Source: Dehalococcoidia bacterium
Lineage (GTDB): Bacteria > Chloroflexota > Dehalococcoidia > UBA2979
Length of the DNA stretch: 64,000 nt
Assembly: GCA_029941115.1 (NCBI GenBank)
Contig: JAPYRK010000009.1
Location: 1-64,000 of the forward strand
Direction of reading: 5' to 3'
Positions 56,047-63,424 of this stretch are shown piece by piece. The number at the start of each line of letters is the position of its first letter. Position 1 is the first letter of the stretch. The notes under the pieces were generated by a model, which was not told the DNA's origin, made no database searches, and saw only the letters and a list, made by a program, of their open reading frames with translations. The position numbers were made by a program, and so were the translations under genes.

Positions 56047-57287
56047 GTAATACTAAGAAGTACGACACCGCGGTCGTCGTTGCTGTTCAATCAACAGACA
56101 ACGCTAAGTCTCGACTGAGCTCAGGCCTCAGTCCTTTCCACCGAAGAAACTTAGTCCTCTCAATGCTTGAGGATCTCCTAATTGCTGTTAGAGAGGTTCA
56201 TAATGGGCCTTTAGTGATCGTGACGGAATCCTCTGAATATGCCGAAATTGGAGAGAGATTCGGAGCAGATATCATTTTCGACGATGGAAAAGGTTTCAAG
56301 GAAGCAGCAGAAACCGCAATCCTACATATATCAAATAATGATTTAAGTGATTCAATTATTATATTGCCCGGAGATTTACCACAGGCACAAAGTTCGGATT
56401 TGAACACTATTCTTGAGATTCTCAGTTCGCCTGAGTCAAATGTCCTAGCACTGTCAGCATCTGAAGATGGAGGTACAACTGCGCTGGGAATCAAACCATA
56501 CGCAACATTTTCACCGCAGTTCGGTCCGGATTCAGCCAGCAAGCATCGGGTCGAAGCCAATCGAAACGCGATGAGAATTATTGAACTTTCACTTAACTCC
56601 TTCAAGATTGATGTGGACACAATCGATGATTTGATGCTCATAGAAAACACTGTTGGCCGACAAACAAGAAAGGCTCTATCAACACTAACTTTCGAGAATA
56701 GCATTTCAGCACGACGATCTTTTAGGGGAATTATCGGACCACCGCTTGAGAAGAGCGATATCGAGGAGCTTGTCTCGCTGGCTATGACAGCACCGGCACC
56801 ACACCACACTACGCCCTGGCGATTTGTCGTGATTGATTCAAAAAATAGACTCGACCTTGCCGAAAACATGGGACTGAAGTGGAGGAAAGATCTCCAAGAA
56901 GACGGCACCACCAACGATGTAATCCAAAAAGCTCTAGAAAACTCTAAACAGCGCATCATGACTGCACCAACCCTCTTGCTTGGCTGCCTTGTAGCGGACG
57001 GATTAAATACCTACGCAGATACTGCACGAGCAGAAGCGGAGTGGGGACTCGCACAACATTCGTTCGGAGCAGCATTAGAAAACTTACTGCTTGCCGCACA
57101 CACTAGAGATTATGGTGCGTATTGGATCTCTGCACCTTTGTATGCACAGGAAGCTGTCAGAGATTCTCTGGACTTAGATGATGCCTGGCAACCCCAAGCT
57201 TTCGTTGCAATCGGTCGCAAGACGCTTGATTACAAACCGTTTGAGCGACCACCACCAGATATCTCGAACAATCTTATATGGCGCTAA
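56043..57287 (+). CDS. cofC: CofC fused to a nitroreductase-family domain (F420 biosynthesis)
   Basis: A two-domain 414 aa protein. Residues 1 to about 210 match the guanylyltransferase CofC (VVVAVQSTDNAKSRLSS, ILPGDLPQA, GTTALGIKP, FGPDSASKH), which activates phospholactate or PEP with GTP. Residues about 220-414 form a nitroreductase-fold flavin domain (SISARRSFRGIIG, APAPHHTTPWRFVV, EWGLAQHSFGAALENLLLAAH), like the C-terminal half of actinobacterial FbiB, which reduces dehydro-F420-0. Here that domain is joined to CofC rather than to the ligase CofE. It overlaps cofD by four bases, so both steps are translated together. The function of each half is inferred from family knowledge. Confidence 0.9.
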   Translation: MSNTKKYDTAVVVAVQSTDNAKSRLSSGLSPFHRRNLVLSMLEDLLIAVREVHNGPLVIVTESSEYAEIGERFGADIIFDDGKGFKEAAETAILHISNNDLSDSIIILPGDLPQAQSSDLNTILEILSSPESNVLALSASEDGGTTALGIKPYATFSPQFGPDSASKHRVEANRNAMRIIELSLNSFKIDVDTIDDLMLIENTVGRQTRKALSTLTFENSISARRSFRGIIGPPLEKSDIEELVSLAMTAPAPHHTTPWRFVVIDSKNRLDLAENMGLKWRKDLQEDGTTNDVIQKALENSKQRIMTAPTLLLGCLVADGLNTYADTARAEAEWGLAQHSFGAALENLLLAAHTRDYGAYWISAPLYAQEAVRDSLDLDDAWQPQAFVAIGRKTLDYKPFERPPPDISNNLIWR

Positions 57288-58243
57288 TCAACCCATTTTT
57301 TTATTGTCGAAATCCGATGATCGTTAGCAGTTGCAGCCAGCGCTCCCCCTTGATTATTAAAACCATGTGGACCGCCTGGATAAATAGCTAGGTCAGATTC
57401 GTTACCCGCGGCTACCCATCTCGCATGCATAAACAACGAATCATCTAATAAAGGATCGAGGGTGCCTACAGTGAATAAGGCTGGGGGCATGTCACGCAAA
57501 TCTGCGTAGAGTGGGGAAATATCAGGGTCACGTCTATTTTCATTATTCTGCAGAAACGAGTCATAAAACCAATTCATTGCTTTCTCGTCAATTACTAAAC
57601 TGTTCTTTCCTATACTTGATTGACTCGGACTCCCTCCAGAGAGCTCATATGCGCCGTAGACCAAGTCAGCTCCTTGCCAATTAGTAAAACCATGATTATC
57701 GCGAAGACGCAAAAGTGTTACGGCTGCCAAATGACCGCCAGCAGACCCACCTCCTATGACTAAATTTGATGACCCGAACTCAGAAGATGCATGCTTAATT
57801 AACCAAAGTGCTGCGGCTTCACAATCGTCGGGACCAGAAGGATACGGATGCTCTGGAGCGAGTCTATATTCCACTGAAATTACGGCTACACCAGATCGTT
57901 GTGCGATATTCCAAAGAGTTTGATCTTGCATTTTTGAACTACCGAGTACCCAGCCACCACCATGAATCCAAAGCAGAACACCATTAATCACATCAGGCTG
58001 GAAAATACGTAAACCCACGGGATCAGAATCACCCAAACCGGGGCATGTAGTCTCAACAGCGATATCCGTTAGATATACTGGCATCCCCGCTCGACTGAGA
58101 CCCGACTCTCGGCGACGGCGAGTCTCAGTCGCACCAATTTCGTATGCACGCGGTTCGCCCGCAAGTGTATTCGCAAGTTCGTCGTTCAATGCTTGCTGTG
58201 CAGGAGTGATGCTGGACTCAAAAAATATGTCTGGTTCGAACAT
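57284..58243 (-). CDS. Alpha/beta hydrolase, HSL-type esterase
   Basis: A 319 aa esterase/lipase of the hormone-sensitive lipase type. The oxyanion HGGGWVLG motif and nucleophile GGGSAGGHLAA (GxSxG) are clear, with Asp in VGTLDPLLDDS and His in PGGPHGFN. GAGG lies before the ATG. Its end overlaps the end of the convergent CofC-nitroreductase gene by four bases. Substrate unknown. Confidence 0.9.
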   Translation of the reverse strand: MFEPDIFFESSITPAQQALNDELANTLAGEPRAYEIGATETRRRRESGLSRAGMPVYLTDIAVETTCPGLGDSDPVGLRIFQPDVINGVLLWIHGGGWVLGSSKMQDQTLWNIAQRSGVAVISVEYRLAPEHPYPSGPDDCEAAALWLIKHASSEFGSSNLVIGGGSAGGHLAAVTLLRLRDNHGFTNWQGADLVYGAYELSGGSPSQSSIGKNSLVIDEKAMNWFYDSFLQNNENRRDPDISPLYADLRDMPPALFTVGTLDPLLDDSLFMHARWVAAGNESDLAIYPGGPHGFNNQGGALAATANDHRISTIKKWVD

Positions 58244-58379
58244 AGTTAAAACCTCATTGCTTTAATGATATGCAGTATAGTAGAGCGCAGCAAGACTGCT
58301 ACGACTCTGTTAAGCACGTAATGGCCGAATGAGCGTTAAGGCGGTAAGCTATGGTTCAGATTTACACAAACTCATGAAC

Positions 58380-58402
58380 GAGTGAATACCGTATTTTCAC
58401 TC
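58380..58402. promoter_or_regulatory. Dyad just before the molybdenum hydroxylase operon
   Basis: GAGTGAA (58380-58386) and TTCACTC (58396-58402) are perfect inverted arms around a nine-base centre that is itself nearly symmetric (AATACCGTATT overlapping both arms). It ends one base before the GAGAGGAG ribosome site of the FAD-subunit gene. It could be a repressor operator or a leader hairpin covering the ribosome site. Confidence 0.4.
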
Positions 58403-58417
58403 TGAGAGGAGATATTC

Positions 58418-59281
58418 ATGCAGGCAGTTAACTATGCCCGAGCAACTGACGTGGATGACGCAATCCGACTTCTATCAGAAGGTGGTGAAAATGCGCGCGT
58501 CTTGGCCGGTGGTACTGACTTAATTGTTCAGGCACGAGAGAGAAAACGAAAGGTCGATTTACTAGTAGACGTAAAGCATGTTGAAGAATTTATGGTACTG
58601 GAATTTGATTCAAGCACTGGGCTTAAAGTGGGCGCGGCAACCCCCCTATATCAAGTATATGGAGATAATAATGTCAAGATTAACTATCCTGCCCTCGTAG
58701 ATGCCTCCACTGTTATCGGTGGAAAAGCGATCCAAGGACGAGCAAGCTTAGGGGGAAACCTCGGAAATTCTTCTCCTGCTGGAGATTCGCTTGCCGCCAT
58801 GATTGTATTGGGTGGTGTAGCTACGATAGCCGGACCCAATGGAAGGCGGGAGGTGCCAGTTGGCGAATTCTGCACGGGGCCAGGCCAAAACGTCTTGGAG
58901 TCTGGGGAATTAATCGTGTACATCAGCTTCCCTCCCGTAGGTGATGGTGAAGGTGCAGCCTGGGAACGATTTATACCTAGAAACGAAATGGATATCGCAG
59001 TCGCGAGCGCTGGGGCTTGGGTAAAAATCGAGGATGGTAGTGTCACCGACGCAAGAATTGCCTTGGGAGCCGTGGCAGCTACTCCTCTAGTCGCGAGTGA
59101 TGCAGCTGAAGCTCTCATTGGACGGCCTTTGACTGACGAGACTATTTCATCAGCTGGTGACGCCGCGAGTGCGATCGCCCGCCCAATCACCGACATGCGC
59201 GGGAGCATAAAACAACGAAAGCACCTCGCTAAAATACTCACGGAACGGACAATCCGTACGGCAGTGGAACGTATTAGATAG
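58418..59281 (+). CDS. Molybdenum hydroxylase FAD-binding subunit (CoxM/XdhB type)
   Basis: A 287 aa middle subunit that passes electrons to FAD. The FAD motifs VLAGGTDLIVQ and the second, GGNLGNSSPAGDSL, are present, followed by the CO-dehydrogenase flavoprotein C-terminal domain. A strong GAGAGGAG site precedes the ATG. It is the first gene of an M-S-L gene order (FAD, iron-sulfur, molybdenum) also seen in cox operons. Substrate specificity lies in the large subunit. Confidence 0.95.
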   Translation: MQAVNYARATDVDDAIRLLSEGGENARVLAGGTDLIVQARERKRKVDLLVDVKHVEEFMVLEFDSSTGLKVGAATPLYQVYGDNNVKINYPALVDASTVIGGKAIQGRASLGGNLGNSSPAGDSLAAMIVLGGVATIAGPNGRREVPVGEFCTGPGQNVLESGELIVYISFPPVGDGEGAAWERFIPRNEMDIAVASAGAWVKIEDGSVTDARIALGAVAATPLVASDAAEALIGRPLTDETISSAGDAASAIARPITDMRGSIKQRKHLAKILTERTIRTAVERIR

Positions 59282-59343
59282 ATTCACTAAAACCTTTAGA
59301 CTTGGAATTTATTTACAAAGAATTCAATTAGGAGATAAACAAA

Positions 59344-59814
59344 ATGATTCCTGAACCCAAAGTGGTAAACACAATAATAAACGGTGACTCAAAGCAGATT
59401 CTGGTCTCTGAGAGAGATTCATTGCTTGAGGCGCTTCGAGATCGCATCGGAATGACCGGCGCAAAAGAAGGATGCAATAACGGAAATTGTGGGGCCTGTG
59501 CAGTCATAATGGATGGGCGACTCGTAAACTCATGTTGTGTGATGGCAGCAGAAGTGGAAGGCTCTGAAATCATGACTGTTGAGGGACTTGCGTCAAGAGA
59601 CGAACTGCATCCACTACAGACTGAATTCCTCGATAACGCTGCCCTTCAATGCGGTATCTGCACTCCTGGTTTTCTAATGTCTTCATACGCGTTATTACAG
59701 GAAAATCCAAATCCTACAGAGGAAGAAACTCGCTTCTGGCTCGCCGGAAATCTATGTAGATGCACTGGTTACGACAAAATTATCGAATCAGTACTTACGG
59801 TAGCCAAAGGCTAA
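59344..59814 (+). CDS. Molybdenum hydroxylase [2Fe-2S] subunit (CoxS/XdhC type)
   Basis: A 156 aa ferredoxin-like subunit with two [2Fe-2S] clusters. Cluster 1 ligands are in GCNNGNCGACAV with the fourth Cys in NSCC; cluster 2 ligands are in QCGICTPG and LCRCTGY. It carries electrons from the molybdenum centre to FAD. AGGAGATA lies before the ATG, and the gene is 62 bases after the FAD subunit and 36 before the large subunit. Confidence 0.96.
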   Translation: MIPEPKVVNTIINGDSKQILVSERDSLLEALRDRIGMTGAKEGCNNGNCGACAVIMDGRLVNSCCVMAAEVEGSEIMTVEGLASRDELHPLQTEFLDNAALQCGICTPGFLMSSYALLQENPNPTEEETRFWLAGNLCRCTGYDKIIESVLTVAKG

Positions 59815-59850
59815 ACAAAAAAAGCACAGTTAATTGGAGAATTAAGCATT

Positions 59851-62145
59851 ATGGTAGCTACAGGAAAACCTCAATACAAAATTATTGGAACCCGGCCTCG
59901 TCGACCGGATGGTGTCGATAAAGTAACTGGACGTGCACAATACGGTGCAGATATCAAACTAGAAGGACTGCTCTACGGAGCTGTTCTCCGAAGTCCACAT
60001 GCACATGCTCTGATTAAAAGTATCGATACATCAAAGGCAGAAGCCCTAGACGGTGTACATGCGGTAATCACGAACGCAGATCTCGTCGGCTCTGGTCAGA
60101 CCGTTCAACCTGCCACAGCGGAAGCACTCGAACCAGGTAAAGCAAGTCCAAGATGGGCGGCCGAAAGCATTCTAGCGGGACCAAAAGTACTCTACCACGG
60201 TCATGCCGTTGCGGCTGTGGCAGCCGATGACGTCCATATTGCGCAAGACGCGTTAGAACTAATTGATGTTGAATATGAAATACTCCCGCACGTAGTGGAT
60301 GTTCAGGACGCGATGCTAGACGGCGCCCCCATATTGCACCCGCAATTGCGTACAGGAGTTAGAGCCGCTGGAGTCGACACCCGATCTGACATTGAAACTA
60401 ATCTTGCTAGTCACATGCGTTTAGAAAGTGGCGATATCGAAAAAGGTTTTGCTGCTGCTGATTTAACGATCGAACGTGAATTCACGAGTTCACAATTCCA
60501 TCAAGGATATATAGAACCTCAAAACGCCACAGCGTTTTGGAGTCACGATGGCAGAATCAATATCTGGACATCAACACAGGGATCTTTCATGGCAAGAGAT
60601 GCTACTGCTGACGTGCTTGGCGTACCCGTTGCCCAAGTTAAGGTCATTCCAATGGAAATCGGTGGTGGATTCGGTGGTAAGATTCCCATCTACCTTGAGC
60701 CAATGGCCGCTGTGCTATCGAAGAAAAGCTCACGCCCAGTAAAGATGTGGATGGACCGAGAAGCTGTGTTTCAGGCAACCGGACCTACTGCCTCCTCTTA
60801 CAGCAAAGTCAAAATTGGGGTAACGAATGACGGCACAATTACGGCTGCTGAATGCCTCTTTGCCATGGGTGCTGGTGGGTACCCTGGTTCCCCGGTAGGT
60901 GCCGGAGTTATGTGTGCATTAGCACCGTACAAAATCGATAATCAAGTCATCGACGGACTTGACGTAGTACTGAATACCCCAAAAACTTCTGCATACAGAG
61001 CTCCAGGTGCACCTGCTACCGAGTATGCTGTGGAATCTGTTATGGATGAAATAGCAGAGCAATTAGACATGGACCCGATTGACCTAAGACTGGTGAACGT
61101 AGCTGAAGAAGGTGTAAAAAATTCTTCGGGTACTCCTTGGCCAAAAATAGGTGCTAAGGACGTACTAGAGGCGATGAAAAGTCACCCACATTATCTCTCT
61201 GAGATTCAAGGAGAAGATGTTGGTCGAGGTATCGCAATCGGATTCTGGTTTAATGGCGGCATGGAATCATCTTCATCCGCTCGAGTGAATAAAGACGGAT
61301 CAATCGCACTGATTCTTGGTTCGGTTGACATCGGAGGAAGCCGAGCTTCAATTTCGATGCAACTCGCTGAGACACTGGGTGTTACTTATGAGCAGATTGC
61401 ACCTCAAGTTACCGATACTGACTCAGTGGGATATACCGCGGTTACGGGTGGTTCACGAACTACTTTCGCTGGTGGATGGGTCGTCTATGAACTCGGTCAA
61501 ATGATTAAAGCCGAAATGATTAGTAGAGCGTCCAAAATCTGGGATATCAGTGGGGACGAGATAACCTACAGTGATGAGGGAACTGTTGTTGGACCGGACG
61601 ATGCAGAGGGAAATAAACGGGCATTTTCGTTTAACGAACTTGCTAGCAAACTTCAGGCAACCGGCGGGCTAATAGCCGTTTCTGCGTCTTCCTCGCACAC
61701 GACTCAGGGAGCGGCCTACGGCGGTCACATTGTTGACCTGAAAGTAGATCGCGACACTGGTAAAACTGAGATCCTGAGATACACGGCCATACAAGATGTG
61801 GGAACAGCAATTCATCCTGACTATGTCGAAGGTCAGATTCAAGGTGGAATTGCTCAAGGGGTTGGAATGGCACTCAATGAGGAGTATTACTACGACAGTG
61901 ATGGACACCTTATGAACGGGTCATTCTTGGATTACCGGGTCCCGGTCGCCAATGACCTCCCGATGCTTGACGTCGAGATGGTTGAAGTGCCCAATCCAGG
62001 CCATCCGTTCGGTGTAAGAGGAGTAGGAGAAGTGCCCATCGTGCCACCTCAACCTACCATCAGAAATGCTATCTATGACGCCATCGGCGTGCGTTTTTAT
62101 CACACACCGATGTCACCACGGCGTGTGCTAGACGAACTCCTCTAG
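59851..62145 (+). CDS. Molybdenum hydroxylase large (catalytic) subunit
   Basis: A 764 aa xanthine-oxidase-family subunit binding molybdopterin cytosine dinucleotide or related cofactor. Motifs: RRPDGVDKVTGRAQYGAD at the start, FHQGYIEPQNATAFW, GGGFGGKIP for the cofactor, SAYRAPGAPATEYAVE near the active site, and the catalytic Glu in GVRGVGEVPIVPPQ. The loop lacks the AYRCSFR sequence of form I CO dehydrogenase, so it hydroxylates an aldehyde, purine or heteroaromatic rather than CO. It is followed by a MoaD/ThiS-like gene. Confidence 0.94.
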   Translation: MVATGKPQYKIIGTRPRRPDGVDKVTGRAQYGADIKLEGLLYGAVLRSPHAHALIKSIDTSKAEALDGVHAVITNADLVGSGQTVQPATAEALEPGKASPRWAAESILAGPKVLYHGHAVAAVAADDVHIAQDALELIDVEYEILPHVVDVQDAMLDGAPILHPQLRTGVRAAGVDTRSDIETNLASHMRLESGDIEKGFAAADLTIEREFTSSQFHQGYIEPQNATAFWSHDGRINIWTSTQGSFMARDATADVLGVPVAQVKVIPMEIGGGFGGKIPIYLEPMAAVLSKKSSRPVKMWMDREAVFQATGPTASSYSKVKIGVTNDGTITAAECLFAMGAGGYPGSPVGAGVMCALAPYKIDNQVIDGLDVVLNTPKTSAYRAPGAPATEYAVESVMDEIAEQLDMDPIDLRLVNVAEEGVKNSSGTPWPKIGAKDVLEAMKSHPHYLSEIQGEDVGRGIAIGFWFNGGMESSSSARVNKDGSIALILGSVDIGGSRASISMQLAETLGVTYEQIAPQVTDTDSVGYTAVTGGSRTTFAGGWVVYELGQMIKAEMISRASKIWDISGDEITYSDEGTVVGPDDAEGNKRAFSFNELASKLQATGGLIAVSASSSHTTQGAAYGGHIVDLKVDRDTGKTEILRYTAIQDVGTAIHPDYVEGQIQGGIAQGVGMALNEEYYYDSDGHLMNGSFLDYRVPVANDLPMLDVEMVEVPNPGHPFGVRGVGEVPIVPPQPTIRNAIYDAIGVRFYHTPMSPRRVLDELL

Positions 62146-62149
62146 TCCG

Positions 62150-62165
62150 TTGGTACTAATACCAA
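62150..62165 (+). promoter_or_regulatory. Perfect hairpin directly before the MoaD-like start codon
   Basis: TTGGTA (62150-62155) and TACCAA (62160-62165) form a six-base perfect stem with loop CTAA that ends one base before the ATG at 62167, in the position where a ribosome site would be expected. No conventional ribosome site is visible. Confidence 0.5.
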
Positions 62166-62166
62166 A

Positions 62167-62454
62167 ATGAGTGCCGATGCTGAAAAATCAGTGACAGTAT
62201 TTTTGCCTGCTCACATGCGTGAGCAGGCAAAAAATACAGCTGAAGTCGTCACAGCACCCGGCAGTCTAATAGATGTGATTATGGAAGTCGCAAATCAATT
62301 CCCTGACTTGAAAGAAGACCTCTTAAGGGGAATTCAAGAACGAGAAATTGCAATAGCAATTAACGAAATGATTACTGAGAATGATCCGACGACTAGAGTC
62401 GACGCAGGATCTGAGATTCGTCTTCTGCCTGCAATTGCCGGAGGCAATAAGTAG
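62167..62454 (+). CDS. MoaD/ThiS-like ubiquitin-fold protein
   Basis: A 95 aa beta-grasp protein of the MoaD/ThiS group (VTVFLPAHMRE, GSLIDVIMEVANQFPDLKEDLL, EIRLLPAIAGGNK). In active sulfur carriers the C-terminal Gly-Gly is free, whereas here it is followed by Asn-Lys, so either the tail is removed or it is not a sulfur carrier. It lies 21 bases after the molybdenum hydroxylase large subunit, so a role in cofactor sulfuration or maturation is plausible. A 14-base perfect inverted repeat (62200-62233) lies inside its coding sequence. Confidence 0.85.
   Translation: MSADAEKSVTVFLPAHMREQAKNTAEVVTAPGSLIDVIMEVANQFPDLKEDLLRGIQEREIAIAINEMITENDPTTRVDAGSEIRLLPAIAGGNK
62200..62233. repeat. 14-base perfect inverted repeat inside the MoaD-like gene
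   Basis: TTTTTGCCTGCTCA (62200-62213) and TGAGCAGGCAAAAA (62220-62233) are exactly complementary around the loop CATGCG. It encodes residues about 12-23 and would be a very stable mRNA hairpin close to the start codon. A T-run after the stem, needed for an intrinsic terminator, is missing. Confidence 0.85.
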
Positions 62455-62457
62455 GAC

Positions 62458-63393
62458 CTAATCTTTTTTGATCTCGGGTATCACTTCTTTTGCAAAAGCA
62501 TGCAATGCATCCCAGTCAACCGGCGGTCGAATAGCGATAGAGACACGCTGGGCGCCAGCCTCTTGAAAATACTTTATCCGTTCAATCGCCTGCTGAGGCC
62601 CACCTGAAATAGTTCCACCTCGCTGTTCAGGCCTTGAGCCAAACAATGCGGTCCGTTCCTTCTCAATCCGAGTTCCGTCCGCTTCTGTAACACCCATATG
62701 CATGTGTAGATTGATAGATCGCTCAATTTCGTCAGGATCTCGCTGCTCACGTTCGCACCACATATCAAGCACACCCGAAAGGCGCTCGAATTCTTCCAAA
62801 TGAATATAGGGCACGTTCCAGCCTTGGGCATACTTCGCAGCTATACGCAAAGTACGTTTCTCTCCTCGACCACCAACAACGAGAGGAATCGGGTTTTGGT
62901 AAGGTGGCGGACGCAACGTCACGTTGTCAACCTTGTAGTATTCTCCCGAAAAAGTAGTTCGCTCTTGAGTAAACATCCCTTGTATAATCTTAATTCCTTC
63001 TTCAAGTCGATCTAATCGTTCCTTCACAGGCGGGAATTTATAGCCAAACGCCTCATGTTCCTGTGCATGCCAGCCTGCGCCTAGACCTAATTCGATACGG
63101 CCATGGCTGAGGTGATCAATCGTAGCAATTGATTTTGCAAGAAGAGCTGGATTCCTATAATTCATGCAGAATACATGCGTACCCAAACGCACATTCTTAG
63201 TCTCCACTGCCATAGCCCCAAGCAGGGCGACAGCTTCGTAGGTATCACTCATCCCATCTATTGGAGGAGCTTCATATAAGTGATCCCAACAAGAAAGAAA
63301 ATCAAATCCGTTGTCATCAGCAAATTTCCATAATTTTCTCAAATCATCTGCCGAAATATCTTGTTGCCCAGCGTGCAGGCCAATTTTTAGCAT
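62458..63393 (-). CDS. Luciferase-like (LLM) flavin/F420-dependent oxidoreductase
   Basis: A 311 aa luciferase-like TIM barrel. N-terminal MLKIGLHAGQQD, LSCWDHLYEAPP, LGTHVFCMNYRNPALLAK, HGRIELGLGAGWHAQEHEAFG and PIPLVVGGRGEKRTLRIAAK are typical of the F420-dependent LLM group (TIGR03560-like). It probably uses F420, which matches the local cofD and cofC genes, but this is inferred. AGAGGTT precedes the ATG. It is convergent with the MoaD-like gene and follows the CoA-transferase gene on the same strand. Confidence 0.92.
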   Translation of the reverse strand: MLKIGLHAGQQDISADDLRKLWKFADDNGFDFLSCWDHLYEAPPIDGMSDTYEAVALLGAMAVETKNVRLGTHVFCMNYRNPALLAKSIATIDHLSHGRIELGLGAGWHAQEHEAFGYKFPPVKERLDRLEEGIKIIQGMFTQERTTFSGEYYKVDNVTLRPPPYQNPIPLVVGGRGEKRTLRIAAKYAQGWNVPYIHLEEFERLSGVLDMWCEREQRDPDEIERSINLHMHMGVTEADGTRIEKERTALFGSRPEQRGGTISGGPQQAIERIKYFQEAGAQRVSIAIRPPVDWDALHAFAKEVIPEIKKD

Positions 63394-63424
63394 GTAAACC
63401 TCTTTTTTTAAGCCGATGTGCTTC

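Noticed and set aside
62200-62233. Intrinsic terminator inside the MoaD-like gene
   Set aside because: On both strands the T-run comes before the stem and the A-run after it, the opposite of an intrinsic terminator.
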